A stretch of DNA of 64,000 bases from positions 124,001 through 188,000 of the forward strand of contig NZ_JARVKY010000006.1 of NCBI RefSeq assembly GCF_029813785.1, in the 5' to 3' direction. Origin of the DNA: Streptomyces sp. DH41 (GTDB lineage: Bacteria > Actinomycetota > Actinomycetes > Streptomycetales > Streptomycetaceae). Positions 1 through 12,556 of the stretch are shown here, in pieces. The notes below the pieces were generated by a model. It did no database searches. It had not been told where the DNA came from and saw nothing but the letters and a program-made list of their open reading frames with translations. Both the position numbers and the translations under genes were made by a program. Position 1 is the stretch's first letter; every line of letters begins with the position of its first letter.

Positions 1-559
1 CGAGCGTCTGACCGGCACCAGCCCCTCCATGGACCTCAAGGTCGAGACCGACTACTGCTACCACGCCGACACGGTCACCGGCCCCGGCTGGCTCATGGTC
101 GGCGACGCCGGCTGCTTCGGCGACCCCATGTTCTCCGGCGGCGTCCTGGTGGCGACGGCCACCGCCGTCCGAGCCGCCGAGACGCTCGGCGAGATACTGG
201 CCGACCCGTCGGCCGAGGACCACCGGCTGGAGCGGTACTCCAACTACTTCAAGACCGGCTACGACACCTACATCCGGCTCATCCACGCCTACTACGACGG
301 CGAACTGGTCGCCATGGCCGCCGACGCCGCCCGCTCCACCGACCGTGAAACCCTGGAGAAGTACCTCATGCGCCTCATCGGGGGCGACTTCTGGAGCGAG
401 CACAACTCGGTGGCGCAGGAGATGCGGCGCCGCAAGGAGTGGGACACGTTCGAGCCGTTCCAGCGGGTCTACGGCTGCCCGTCCTATCCGCACCTGGACG
501 AGCTCGACCGCAAGGAGCGGTCCGAGGCCCGCGTCCGCCGGGTGACGGCGGGCCGGTAG
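1..559 (+). CDS. Flavin-dependent halogenase, C-terminal part (5' end outside window)
   Basis: The reading frame is open to the left edge, so only about 185 C-terminal residues are present. The segment GWLMVGDAGCFGDPMFSGGV matches the conserved block of FADH2-dependent halogenases that act on carrier-bound or free phenolic/ketide substrates (family GDAxxFxDPxFSxGV). The N-terminal GxGxxG and WxWxI motifs would lie upstream and cannot be checked. The stop is followed within 8 bp by the aminoDHQ synthase gene, so it is probably the first visible gene of the AHBA operon. Chlorinated ansamycins such as naphthomycin and ansamitocin carry such an enzyme; which position is halogenated here is unknown. 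Some non-halogenating FAD oxidoreductases share this block. Confidence 0.8.
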   Translation, partial: ERLTGTSPSMDLKVETDYCYHADTVTGPGWLMVGDAGCFGDPMFSGGVLVATATAVRAAETLGEILADPSAEDHRLERYSNYFKTGYDTYIRLIHAYYDGELVAMAADAARSTDRETLEKYLMRLIGGDFWSEHNSVAQEMRRRKEWDTFEPFQRVYGCPSYPHLDELDRKERSEARVRRVTAGR

Positions 560-566
560 GAACGTC

Positions 567-3966
<3,400 letters not shown>

Positions 3967-4083
3967 ATTCCGCCGATCACTACCGGACCAAGGGATGCAA
4001 CGGCCCCGGCAGGAACCTACTTTGGGAATGTCGTCAGCTGTTCTGTGCCTTGCATCGAGCCACATCCAGTTTCTTGGAGAATC

Positions 4084-5244
4084 ATGAACGTGCGACAGGC
4101 GCCGGAATTTCCCCAGTGGCCGCAGTACGACGAAAAGGAGCGCGAAGGTCTCGTCCGCGCACTCGAGCAGGGCCAGTGGTGGCGTATGGGCGGAAGTGAG
4201 GTCGACTCCTTCGAGCGGGAGTTCGCGGAACTCCACGGTGCTCCCCACGCCCTGGCCGTCACCAACGGAACCCACGCCCTGGAACTGGCCCTCCAGGTCA
4301 TGGGAGTGGGTCCGGGCACCGAAGTCGTCGTCCCGGCCTTCACCTTCATATCCTCCTCCCAGGCGGCGCAGCGGCTCGGCGCGGTCGCGGTCCCCGTGGA
4401 CGTCGACCCGCACACCTACAACATCGACGTGACGGCGGCCGCGGCGGCCGTCACGCCCCGCACCCGCGCCATCATGCCCGTACACATGGCGGGCTTCCTG
4501 GCCGACATGGACGCGCTCTCCAAGCTCTCCGCCGACACCGGCGTCCCGCTGCTCCAGGACGCCGCGCACGCCCACGCCGCCCGCTGGCGGGGAAAGCGCG
4601 TCGGCGAGCTCGGCACGGTCGCCGCGTTCAGCTTCCAGAACGGCAAGCTGATGACCGCGGGCGAGGGCGGCGCCCTGCTCTTCCCCGACACGGAGACCTA
4701 CGAGGCGGCGTTCCTGCGGCACAGCTGCGGACGTCCCCGCACCGACCGCCGCTACCTGCACCAGGTCGCCGGCACCAACCTGCGGCTCAACGAGTTCTCC
4801 GCGGCGGTGCTGCGCGCCCAGCTCGGCCGCCTGGAACAGCAGATCGCCACCCGCCAGCGCCGCTGGGCCGTGCTCTCCCCGCTCCTCGAAGCCATCGACG
4901 GCGTCGTCCCGCAGCGCGGTGACGACCGCACCGACTCCCCCTCGCACTACATGGCGATGTTCCGCCTGCCCGGCATCAGTGAGGACGACCGCAACGCCCT
5001 GGTCGACCGGCTCGTGGCGGCCGGCGTGCCGGCGTTCGCCGCGTTCCGCGCGATCTACCGCACCGACGCCTTCTGGGAGATCGGCGCCCCGGACGAGACC
5101 CCGGAGCAGGTCGCCGAGCGCTGCCCGCACACGGAGGCCATCAGCCGGGACTGCGTCTGGCTGCACCACCGTGTCCTGCTCGCCGGCGAGCAGGACATGC
5201 ACCGGACGGCGGAGATCATCGCGGACGCCGTGGCCGCCGTATGA
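4084..5244 (+). CDS. rifK: AHBA synthase (PLP-dependent; also UDP-3-ketoglucose aminotransferase)
   Basis: A 386-residue DegT/DnrJ/EryC1-family enzyme, the same size as characterised AHBA synthases. The PLP-binding lysine lies in FSFQNGKLMTAGEGGALL. It aromatises 5-deoxy-5-amino-3-dehydroshikimate to AHBA, and with RifL it is believed to transaminate 3-keto-UDP-glucose to UDP-kanosamine. The start is the ATG at 4084 with GGAGA just upstream. A 117-bp gap separates it from the dehydrogenase gene, so it may have its own promoter. It is the diagnostic gene for an ansamycin- or mitomycin-class precursor pathway. Confidence 0.94.
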   Translation: MNVRQAPEFPQWPQYDEKEREGLVRALEQGQWWRMGGSEVDSFEREFAELHGAPHALAVTNGTHALELALQVMGVGPGTEVVVPAFTFISSSQAAQRLGAVAVPVDVDPHTYNIDVTAAAAAVTPRTRAIMPVHMAGFLADMDALSKLSADTGVPLLQDAAHAHAARWRGKRVGELGTVAAFSFQNGKLMTAGEGGALLFPDTETYEAAFLRHSCGRPRTDRRYLHQVAGTNLRLNEFSAAVLRAQLGRLEQQIATRQRRWAVLSPLLEAIDGVVPQRGDDRTDSPSHYMAMFRLPGISEDDRNALVDRLVAAGVPAFAAFRAIYRTDAFWEIGAPDETPEQVAERCPHTEAISRDCVWLHHRVLLAGEQDMHRTAEIIADAVAAV

Positions 5245-6323
5245 GCGTCAGGACGGCCGTGGTCGGGCTCGGCTGGGCGGGGCGGGAACTGTGGCTGCCC
5301 CGGCTGGCCGAGCACCCCGGCTTCGAGGTGGTCCACGCCGTCGACCCCGCGGCCACGGCACGGACCGCGCTCGACGCGGCACCGGGCATCCCCGTGCACC
5401 CGACGCCGGACGCGCTGACCGCCCGGGAGGTCGACCTGGCCGTCGTCGCCGTGCCCAACCACCTGCACGCCGACGTCGCGGCCGGGCTGCTCCGCAGGGG
5501 CGTCCCGGTCTTCCTGGAGAAGCCCGTGTGCCTGACCTCCGGCGAGGCCGACACGCTGGCCGCCGCCGAACGGGACGGCGGCGCCACGCTGCTGGCCGGC
5601 AGCGCCGCCCCGCACCGCGCCGACGTGGGCGCCCTGGCACGCCTCCTGCCGGAGCTGGGCCGCGTCCGCCATGTCGACCTGTCGTGGGTACGGGCGCGCG
5701 GCATCCCCCAGGCCGGCGGCTGGTTCACACAGCGCAGCAAGGCCGGCGGCGGCGTCCTCTTCGACCTCGGCTGGCACCTCCTCGACACGCTCGCCTCGCT
5801 GCTCGGACCGGCCCGTTTCACCCAGGTCCTCGGCGTCACCTCCAACGACTTCCTCGGCACCGGAGCCTGGAGCGCGGCCTGGCGGCAGGAAGAGACGCCC
5901 GCCGGGGCCGCCGGGGACGTGGAGGACACCGCGTGGGGCTTCCTCGTCCGCGACGACGGCGTCTCCGTCGGCCTCCGCGCCGGCTGGGCGTCGCACCAGG
6001 CGCGGGACGTCACCCGGATCCGGGTGACGGGCAGCGCCGCCACCGCCGAACTGCGCTGCACCTTCGGCTTCAGCCCCAACCGCCACCCCCACGCCGAGCT
6101 GACGCTGACGCGTGAGGGCACCACGACATCCCTGCCGGTGCCCCGGGAGCCCATCGGCACCGAGTACCGGCGGCAACTGGACGTCCTCGCCGACGTCCTG
6201 ACCGACCCGGGCCGGCGCGGCAGGGCCGTCGGTGAGGCCCGTACGACGGTCCGCGTCATCGAGGACTTCTACGCATCGGCCCGCCGCGCGCACGAGCAAC
6301 TCGCCGTGCCCGCCCATCACTAG
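5241..6323 (+). CDS. rifL: RifL-like NAD-dependent oxidoreductase of kanosamine branch
   Basis: A 360-residue GFO/IDH/MocA-family oxidoreductase. The N-terminal Rossmann segment (VVGLGWAGRELWLPRL) and the EKPVCLT lysine motif near residue 94 are clear. In AHBA pathways RifL partners with RifK to oxidise UDP-glucose at C3 before transamination. Its ATG overlaps the AHBA synthase stop (ATGA), consistent with a stoichiometric partnership. Assignment rests on family and operon order. Confidence 0.88.
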   Translation: MSVRTAVVGLGWAGRELWLPRLAEHPGFEVVHAVDPAATARTALDAAPGIPVHPTPDALTAREVDLAVVAVPNHLHADVAAGLLRRGVPVFLEKPVCLTSGEADTLAAAERDGGATLLAGSAAPHRADVGALARLLPELGRVRHVDLSWVRARGIPQAGGWFTQRSKAGGGVLFDLGWHLLDTLASLLGPARFTQVLGVTSNDFLGTGAWSAAWRQEETPAGAAGDVEDTAWGFLVRDDGVSVGLRAGWASHQARDVTRIRVTGSAATAELRCTFGFSPNRHPHAELTLTREGTTTSLPVPREPIGTEYRRQLDVLADVLTDPGRRGRAVGEARTTVRVIEDFYASARRAHEQLAVPAHH

Positions 6324-6338
6324 GAGGCGAGGAAGCCC

Positions 6339-7079
6339 GTGAGATCACCAGTTCCGACAGGACCCGCCGGACTCGCGGAACGGCCCACCGCCCCGGGCAC
6401 CGCCCGGCCGGCGACCGTCACCGGGACGCTCCGGCCGGTCAGACGCGCCGTGGTCTTCGACCTGGACGGGGTCCTCGTCGACAGCTTCGCGGTGATGTAC
6501 GAGGCGTTCGCCGTCGCGTACAAGGAGGTCGTCGGCGACGGCCCCGCGCCGTTCGACGAGTACCGGCGTCACCTGGGGCGCTTCTTCCCGGACATCATGC
6601 GGATCATGGGCCTGCCGCTGGAGATGGAGGGGCCCTTCGTCCGAGAGAGCTACCGGCTTGCCCCCCAGGTACCGGTCTTCGACGGCGTGGTCGAGCTGAT
6701 CACCACCTTGCGGGTACGCGGTCTCAGACTCGCCGTGGCCACCGGCAAGAGCGGTGACCGAGCGCGTTCCCTGCTCGGCCAGCTGGGCCTGCTGCCCTTC
6801 TTCGACCATGTGATCGGCTCGGACGAGGTCGCCCGGCCGAAGCCCGCCCCGGACATCGTGGAACACGCCCTGGACCTGATGGGCTTCTCGCCCGAGCAGG
6901 CCGTCATGGTCGGCGACGCGCCGACCGACATCGCCAGTGCCCACGGTGCCGGTGTGACCTCGGCCGGCGCGCTGTGGGCGCTGTCCGACACCGACGAACT
7001 GCTCGCCGCCCAGCCGGACGTCGTCCTGGCCCGCCCCGCCGACCTGCTGGACCTGTGCCCCTTCCTGCCCCGTGGCTGA
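6339..7079 (+). CDS. rifM: RifM-like HAD phosphatase
   Basis: A 246-residue HAD hydrolase with complete motifs: VFDLDGVLVDS (nucleophile and acid/base Asp), VATGKSG, the RPKPAPD lysine and MVGDAPTDI (metal site). RifM is thought to release kanosamine from its nucleotide/phosphate form during imino-erythrose-4-phosphate supply. The GTG start at 6339 follows a GGAAG box. About 30 residues precede the HAD core and are Pro/Ala-rich. The downstream kinase starts inside its last codons. Confidence 0.88.
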   Translation: MRSPVPTGPAGLAERPTAPGTARPATVTGTLRPVRRAVVFDLDGVLVDSFAVMYEAFAVAYKEVVGDGPAPFDEYRRHLGRFFPDIMRIMGLPLEMEGPFVRESYRLAPQVPVFDGVVELITTLRVRGLRLAVATGKSGDRARSLLGQLGLLPFFDHVIGSDEVARPKPAPDIVEHALDLMGFSPEQAVMVGDAPTDIASAHGAGVTSAGALWALSDTDELLAAQPDVVLARPADLLDLCPFLPRG

Positions 7080-7971
7080 GGACGGGCCGTACCTCGGTGT
7101 CGACATCGGGGGCACCAAGGTCGCGTTGCGGGTGGAGGCCGGCGCGCGGTGCGTGGCCGAGACGGTCTTCGCCTGGCAGCCGCGGCACAGCGCCGACCGC
7201 GACCTCGCGCAACTGGCCGGGCACGTCGAAGAGATACGCGGACGGCTGGCCGCGCCCCTGAGAGCGGTGGGCGTCGCCATGCCGGCGACCGTCGCGACCG
7301 ACGAACGGGTCACCGCCTGGCCGAGCCGGCCCGAGTGGACCGGCACCGACCTGGGCGCGGCCCTGCGCGCGCTGGTGCCCGGCACCCCCGTCGCCTGGGC
7401 GGACGACGGCGACCTCGGCGCCCTCGCCGAGGCACGGGCAGCCGACTGCGCCGACCTCCTCTACCTGGGGGTCGGCACGGGTGTCGGCGGCGGCCTCGTC
7501 CTGCGGGGCGACCTCTGCCCGGGGCTGGGCCGCGGATCCTTCGAGATCGGGCACACGGTCGTCGAACTGGACGGCCCGCCGTGCGTGTGCGGGCGCCGGG
7601 GATGCCTCCAGGCGACGGCCTCGGGCCCGGCCACGCTGCGCGACGCGGCCCGCCTGCGGGGCGGCGACGTCACCTACGACGCGCTGCGGCGGGCCTGGCA
7701 CGACGAACGCCCCTGGGCGAGAACCGCCCTGCGCCGCACCTGCCGGGCCCTGGCCGCCGCCGCGGTCAGTGTCCAGGAACTGCTCCACCCGCGGCTCCTG
7801 CTGCTCGGAGGCGGCTTCGCGAGCGGCCTGCCGGGCCTGGACACCCTCCTTGCCGCACAGCTGGCCGACCTCACCCGCCCCGGCCACCCCCCGCTCACGG
7901 TCCGCCCCGCCTCGCTGGGCGCGCTGTCGTCCCTGCGCGGCGCGGTGGAACTGGCCCGCATGAGTGCCTGA
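7072..7971 (+). CDS. rifN: RifN-like kanosamine kinase (ROK family)
   Basis: A 299-residue ROK-family sugar kinase. It has the N-terminal phosphate loop LGVDIGGTK, a GVGTGVGGGLV stretch, and the zinc signature CVCGRRGC with EIGH upstream. Its expected reaction is phosphorylation of kanosamine at O6, yielding the precursor that transketolase converts to imino-erythrose-4-phosphate. GTG start, overlapping the phosphatase stop by 8 bp. It is the last gene of the AHBA operon and is followed by a strong hairpin. Confidence 0.9.
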   Translation: MAEDGPYLGVDIGGTKVALRVEAGARCVAETVFAWQPRHSADRDLAQLAGHVEEIRGRLAAPLRAVGVAMPATVATDERVTAWPSRPEWTGTDLGAALRALVPGTPVAWADDGDLGALAEARAADCADLLYLGVGTGVGGGLVLRGDLCPGLGRGSFEIGHTVVELDGPPCVCGRRGCLQATASGPATLRDAARLRGGDVTYDALRRAWHDERPWARTALRRTCRALAAAAVSVQELLHPRLLLLGGGFASGLPGLDTLLAAQLADLTRPGHPPLTVRPASLGALSSLRGAVELARMSA

Positions 7972-7998
7972 GCACCGACGCGTCCCTGAACGCCGGGT

Positions 7999-8022
7999 GC
8001 GGGACCGCCTCAGCGGTCCCGC
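7999..8022. terminator. Bidirectional hairpin between convergent genes
   Basis: A perfect 10-bp inverted repeat (GCGGGACCGC, loop CTCA, GCGGTCCCGC) lies between the ends of the kinase gene and the convergent monooxygenase gene. There is no U-tract, as is usual in streptomycetes. Confidence 0.7.
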
Positions 8023-8046
8023 TCTCCACGTACGCGGGCGTCGTGC

Positions 8047-9738
8047 TCAGGCCGTGCGGCGCGTCCCCCCGGCCGGCACGGCCGCCGCCAGCCGGTCGCG
8101 CAGCTCGTCGACGAGCGCGGCGGTGTCCTCGGGGCCGCTCGCGGCACCGAAGACGTGGTAGTCCGGGCGGACGAGCAACGCGGTCGCGTCGTGCTCCGCC
8201 AGGTACGCCAGGTAGCGGCCGTCCGTGTCGATCACGTCCGTCAGACCCGTCCGAGTGTCCCCGTCGTCCCCGGTGTCCGCGGTCGACCCGGCGGTCCCGG
8301 CCGGCCCGGCCGGCCCGGGCGGCGACAGGCGGACCACGTGGGTGTCGAGAGCCGCGAGGAAGGACCACCGGTCCTCCCCGAGCGCGGGGCGCGGATCGTC
8401 GGTGGTGAGCAGGACGAAACCGCGGCCCACGACCTCGTCGAACAGTCCCGTACCGCCCCCCGCACTCACCCGCGCCTGCGGCACCACCGCACCGGCCGGC
8501 GACCCCTCCCCGCCCCCCGGCGTCCGCAGCAGCCCGGCCGACAGCGGTCGCGCCGCGTCCGGCGCTCCCGGCCCCGTACGACCGCGCCGGCCCGCCAGGA
8601 CGGTGGCGTCCCGTTCCGCGGCGGCGGCCGGGTCCGTCACACAGATCACCCTGCCCAGCTGCACCGACGACAGGATCGACTCCTTCACGTGCTGCCCGCG
8701 CTCCTCGGCGTAGGTGTCGAGGACGGACGCGTCGGCCAGGCCGCGCAGCGTCAGATCCAGCTTCCACGCCAGGTTGGCCGCGTCCCGGATCCCGGAACAC
8801 ATGCCCTGCCCGGCGAACGGCGGCATCAGATGGGCGGCGTCCCCCGCGAGCAGCACCCGGCCCGACCGCCACGCGTCGGCCCAGGTGGCCCGGAAGATGT
8901 AGGTGGTGCTGCGCAGCAGCCTGGCGGTTTCCGGGGTGACGCCGAACGGCTTGAGCAGGCGCCAGGCCGTCTCCTCCCGGTTCAGCTCGGCGCTGCTCTC
9001 GCCCGGCAGCCGCATGAACTCCCAGCGGCGGTGCCCCGGCCCGCTGCCGACGAGCGTGGTGGGCCGCGCCGGGTCGCAGATCTGGACGTTGGTGGGCGTG
9101 AACTCGCGCGGCTCGCGCAGCTCGACGTCGCACAGCAGCCACTCGTAGGAGAACCCGAGGTCGGTCATGGGGACGTCGAGGTGCTCGCGCACGAAGCTGT
9201 TGGCACCGTCGCAGCCCACGACCCAGCGCGCGACGACCGCGCGGTCCGCCCCGTCGTCGGTCTCGACGGTCAGCGTCACCCGCTCGTCCCGCTCGGTGAT
9301 GTCCACGACCCGGTGGCCGCGCAGCACCGTGATGCCGGGCAGCGACGCCGCCCGGGCGGCGAGCAGTTCCTCCAGCGCGGGCTGGTGCATGGTGTTGGCG
9401 TCCGGCCAGCCGTAACGCCCCCTGGGGGAGAAGGCGATGTCCAGCAGCGTCCGCCCCGCCGCGGTGTGCCACTGGTAGCCGGTGGCCGGCTCCGTGATCC
9501 CGCCGATCCGGTCACCGATCCCGGTGGCCGCGAGCAGCCGGGCGGTCTCCCCGTCGAAGCTGGTCGCCCGCGGCAGCGTGTACGGCCGGGGACGGCGTTC
9601 GAGGACGGTCACGCGCAGGCCGCGCTGAGCGAGCAGCACCGACAGGACCGCGCCGATCGGCCCGTTGCCGACGACGGCCACATCCGTGTCCGTGTCCGTC
9701 GGCGGCTCGTACTGGTCGTGCGGGCGCATGGTGGGCAT
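8047..9738 (-). CDS. FAD-dependent aromatic monooxygenase (MhpA / Rif-Orf19-like)
   Basis: About 563 residues; class A flavoprotein monooxygenase. The FAD-binding GNGPIGAVLSVLLAQRG, the internal CDGANSFVRE and the second FAD motif VLLAGDAAHLMPPFAGQGMC are intact. It is most like 3-(3-hydroxyphenyl)propionate hydroxylases; the rifamycin relative (Rif-Orf19) hydroxylates the AHBA-derived ring to allow naphthalene-ring closure. That supports a naphthalenic ansamycin, by inference. Start chosen at the ATG at 9738, six bases after AGGG; the ATG at 9744 is also possible. It is transcribed against the AHBA operon. Confidence 0.85.
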   Translation of the reverse strand: MPTMRPHDQYEPPTDTDTDVAVVGNGPIGAVLSVLLAQRGLRVTVLERRPRPYTLPRATSFDGETARLLAATGIGDRIGGITEPATGYQWHTAAGRTLLDIAFSPRGRYGWPDANTMHQPALEELLAARAASLPGITVLRGHRVVDITERDERVTLTVETDDGADRAVVARWVVGCDGANSFVREHLDVPMTDLGFSYEWLLCDVELREPREFTPTNVQICDPARPTTLVGSGPGHRRWEFMRLPGESSAELNREETAWRLLKPFGVTPETARLLRSTTYIFRATWADAWRSGRVLLAGDAAHLMPPFAGQGMCSGIRDAANLAWKLDLTLRGLADASVLDTYAEERGQHVKESILSSVQLGRVICVTDPAAAAERDATVLAGRRGRTGPGAPDAARPLSAGLLRTPGGGEGSPAGAVVPQARVSAGGGTGLFDEVVGRGFVLLTTDDPRPALGEDRWSFLAALDTHVVRLSPPGPAGPAGTAGSTADTGDDGDTRTGLTDVIDTDGRYLAYLAEHDATALLVRPDYHVFGAASGPEDTAALVDELRDRLAAAVPAGGTRRTA

Positions 9739-9940
9739 CGTCATCCCTACTCGCAGGGGTCGGTGAGCGCGAGGGCATGGAGGGCGCGGAAAGAGGCGTC
9801 GGGGAACACCACGCGCGTCCCCGTCCTGGGCCACCTGCGGGAACGCGGGACGCCGGGCCACTCACGCCTGTCCCGATTCTCCCCACGCGCCCGTGGACTC
9901 CCCCCGGAGCCGCGCTCGAGGGCTTTCCCGGAGCGCCGGA

Positions 9941-10135
9941 TCAGCCGTCCGCGGTGAGCGCCCGGGCCGGACACAGGTCGACGGCCTCGTCGGCCGCCGG
10001 TGCCAGGGCCTTTCCGGGCTCGGCGTTCAGCACGATCACCACACCGTCGTCCTCGCCCTGGTCGAACAGCTCCGGCGCGACGCGCACGCACTGACCCGCG
10101 CCGACGCACCTGTCGGTGTCCGCGACTATCTTCAC
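9941..10135 (-). CDS. Ferredoxin, single [3Fe-4S] type
   Basis: A 64-residue ferredoxin with C10, C16 (CVGAGQC) and C55 (LCP), the spacing of P450-partner 3Fe-4S ferredoxins. GTG start behind a good GGAGG. Its usual partner, a cytochrome P450, is absent from the window, so it probably serves a P450 in the unseen part of the ansamycin cluster. Confidence 0.9.
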   Translation of the reverse strand: MKIVADTDRCVGAGQCVRVAPELFDQGEDDGVVIVLNAEPGKALAPAADEAVDLCPARALTADG

Positions 10136-10405
10136 AGCGACCGCCTCCTACGGGGTGGAACAAAGCAGGCCGTCGGCCATGATGCCCGAGGAATACGAAA
10201 CAGCCCTCGCGTACGGCGCGTTCGCCGGTGCCGCTCCAGCGGAATTCAAGCGCACGCGAATAAGGGCGGCCCGGAAATGCGCGCCCGCGCGGAAAAGCGC
10301 ACGGGTAAGGCCTGGCACGGCCTATCAGACCGAGGGATGCCGGTCCCGCGAATCTCTTCCTATCCTCTGGCTGGATATGCACATTTCCTGAAGGGAATGA
10401 AGGCC
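10136..10405. promoter_or_regulatory. Divergent intergenic region, ferredoxin / thioesterase
   Basis: A 270-bp gap between divergent genes, somewhat richer in A/T near 10180-10400 than its surroundings. It should hold promoters in both directions. No operator palindrome or SARP-type repeat was recognised. Confidence 0.4.
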
Positions 10406-11194
10406 GTGCCTCGAACCCCGGAGCAATTCGGAACATGGGTCCGCCGGTTCCGCCCGGCGACGGAGAACGGCGTCCGTCTCGTGTGCCTGCCGCACGCCGG
10501 CGGGTCCGCGAGTTTCTACTACGCCCTGTCCAAGGCGCTCGCGCCCTCGGTGGACGTACTGGCGGTGCAGTACCCGGGACGACAGGACCGGCGCCACGAA
10601 CCCAACATCGACAGCCTTCCCGAACTGGCCGACCGGATCTTCGAGGTGACACGCCACCTGGACGACGACCGGCCCCTGGCGCTGTTCGGCCACAGCATGG
10701 GCGCCGTCCTCGCCTACGAGGTCGCGCTGCGCATGCGGGACGCCGGCCTTCCCACACCCGTGCGGCTCTTCGCCTCCGGCCGGCGGGCACCGTCCCGTGA
10801 CCGCGACGAGCGGCTCCATCTGGGCTCGGACGCGGAGCTCCTGGCCGAGGTGCGCCGGCTGGGCGGCCCCCACGCGGCGCTGCTCGCCGAACCGGACGTG
10901 CGGGACATGATCATGCCCGCGATCCGCAGCGACTACCGCGCCGTCGAGAACTACCGCTGCGCGTCCGGACAGCGGTTGCGGTGCCCCGTGACGGTGCTCA
11001 CCGGGGACAGCGACCCCCGGGTCTCGATCGACGAGGCGACGGCCTGGGAGGAGCACACCACCGGCCCGACGGAGGTCGAGGTGTTCCCCGGCGGCCACTT
11101 CTTCCTGCTCGATCAGAACGCACGCCTGGCCGGTCTTCTCGCGGACCGCCTGGTCCGCCGGACCGTCGGCACGCGTCCCGAAGCCCGCGTCTGA
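10406..11194 (+). CDS. Type II thioesterase (RifR-like)
   Basis: About 262 residues, alpha/beta hydrolase. The nucleophile elbow is LFGHSMGAVLAYE, the oxyanion/entry motif CLPHAGGSA is N-terminal, and the catalytic His lies in FPGGHFFLL. Such editing thioesterases remove aberrant acyl groups from PKS carrier proteins, as RifR does in rifamycin synthesis. The GTG at 10406 is nine bases from AAGGGA; the ATG at 10397 is an alternative with poor spacing. The antiporter gene follows within a few bases. Confidence 0.88.
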   Translation: MPRTPEQFGTWVRRFRPATENGVRLVCLPHAGGSASFYYALSKALAPSVDVLAVQYPGRQDRRHEPNIDSLPELADRIFEVTRHLDDDRPLALFGHSMGAVLAYEVALRMRDAGLPTPVRLFASGRRAPSRDRDERLHLGSDAELLAEVRRLGGPHAALLAEPDVRDMIMPAIRSDYRAVENYRCASGQRLRCPVTVLTGDSDPRVSIDEATAWEEHTTGPTEVEVFPGGHFFLLDQNARLAGLLADRLVRRTVGTRPEARV

Positions 11195-11195
11195 G

Positions 11196-12536
11196 GTGAC
11201 CGACTTGAGCTCCGCCCCCGTACCGACCATTCCCCACGACACGCTCCTGGTGTTCCTGCTCCAACTGTCCGTCCTGCTCCTGCTGGCACTGGCCCTGGGG
11301 CGGTTGGCCGCACGCTTCAAGATGCCCGCGATCGTCGGTGAGCTGCTCGCCGGAGTGATCGTCGGGCCCTCGGTCCTCAGCCACGCGTGGCCCGCTCTCG
11401 CCGACTGGCTGCTGCCCAAGGACCCCGGCCAGATGCATCTGCTCGACGCGGTGGGGCAGGTGGGCGTCGTGCTGCTCGTCGGCATCACCGGCATGGAGCT
11501 GAAGTTCGACCTCGTCAGGCGACGCCGGCTCACCGCGGTCCGGGTGAGCCTCGCCGGTCTGCTCCTGCCCCTGGCGCTCGGCGTCGGTGCCGGCTTCCTG
11601 CTGCCCGCCTCGATCCAGTCGGACGACAAGAGCCCGACGGTCTTCGCGCTCTTCCTCGGTGTGGCCATGTGCGTCACCGCGATTCCCGTGATCGCGAAGA
11701 CCCTGATGGACATGAATCTGCTGCACCGCGACATCGGGCAGCTGACCCTCGCCGCCGGTGTCATCGACGACATCGTCGGCTGGTTCCTGCTCTCCATCGT
11801 CTCGGCGATGGCGACCGCCGGGCTGAGCACCGGCACGGTCGCCACGTCCCTGCTCTACCCCATGGGCGTCGTACTGGCCGCCTGGCTGCTGGGCCGCCCC
11901 CTGGTGAAGGCGGCGCTGCGCGCGGCGGGCCGCTCCGCGTCGCCGGTACCCACCGTCGCGACGGTGGCGCTGATCGTGCTGCTGGGCGGGGCGGCGACCC
12001 AGGCGCTGCACCTGGAGGCGGTCTTCGGTGCGTTCGTGTGCGGTGCGCTGGTCGGCACGAGCGGGGAGCTGGACCGGGAGAAGCTGGCCCCGCTGCGGAC
12101 CACCGTCCTCGCCTTCCTGGCACCGGTCTTCTTCGCCACGGCCGGTATCCGGATGGACCTGTCCGCGCTGGCCGAGCCCACCGTCCTGGCCGCGGCCTGC
12201 GCGGTGCTCGCCGTGGCGATCCTCGGCAAGTTCGCCGGCGCCTACGCCGGCGCGAAGATGAGCGGCCTCGGCCGCTGGGAGGGCATCGCGCTCGGCGCCG
12301 GCATGAACTCCCGCGGGGTGATCGAGGTCGTCGTGGCCATGGTGGGCCTGCAACTCGGGGTCCTCGGCGCCGAGGCGTACACCATCATCATCCTCGTCGC
12401 GATCGTCACCTCGCTGATGGCGCCGCCCGTTCTCCGCGTCGCCATGGCCCGCATCGACGAGAGCGCCGAGGCGGAGATGGGCCTGGCCGGCACCCCACCA
12501 CGCGACCTGGCGGCCCCGCCGTCCGCCGCGGTGTGA
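11196..12536 (+). CDS. CPA2-type cation/proton antiporter
   Basis: About 446 residues with roughly a dozen hydrophobic segments, in the KefB/NapA-like monovalent cation:proton antiporter-2 family. Characteristic stretches are PAIVGELLAGVIVGPSVL and GMNSRGVIEVVVA. It is integral to the membrane and may export product or relieve ionophore stress. The GTG at 11196 lacks a clear Shine-Dalgarno; a TTG at 11205 has GAGGTGA five bases upstream and may be the true start. Tight spacing puts it in an operon with the thioesterase and phosphoesterase genes. Confidence 0.85.
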   Translation: MTDLSSAPVPTIPHDTLLVFLLQLSVLLLLALALGRLAARFKMPAIVGELLAGVIVGPSVLSHAWPALADWLLPKDPGQMHLLDAVGQVGVVLLVGITGMELKFDLVRRRRLTAVRVSLAGLLLPLALGVGAGFLLPASIQSDDKSPTVFALFLGVAMCVTAIPVIAKTLMDMNLLHRDIGQLTLAAGVIDDIVGWFLLSIVSAMATAGLSTGTVATSLLYPMGVVLAAWLLGRPLVKAALRAAGRSASPVPTVATVALIVLLGGAATQALHLEAVFGAFVCGALVGTSGELDREKLAPLRTTVLAFLAPVFFATAGIRMDLSALAEPTVLAAACAVLAVAILGKFAGAYAGAKMSGLGRWEGIALGAGMNSRGVIEVVVAMVGLQLGVLGAEAYTIIILVAIVTSLMAPPVLRVAMARIDESAEAEMGLAGTPPRDLAAPPSAAV

Positions 12537-12556
12537 GCGGCGGGGAGGGGCGAGAG

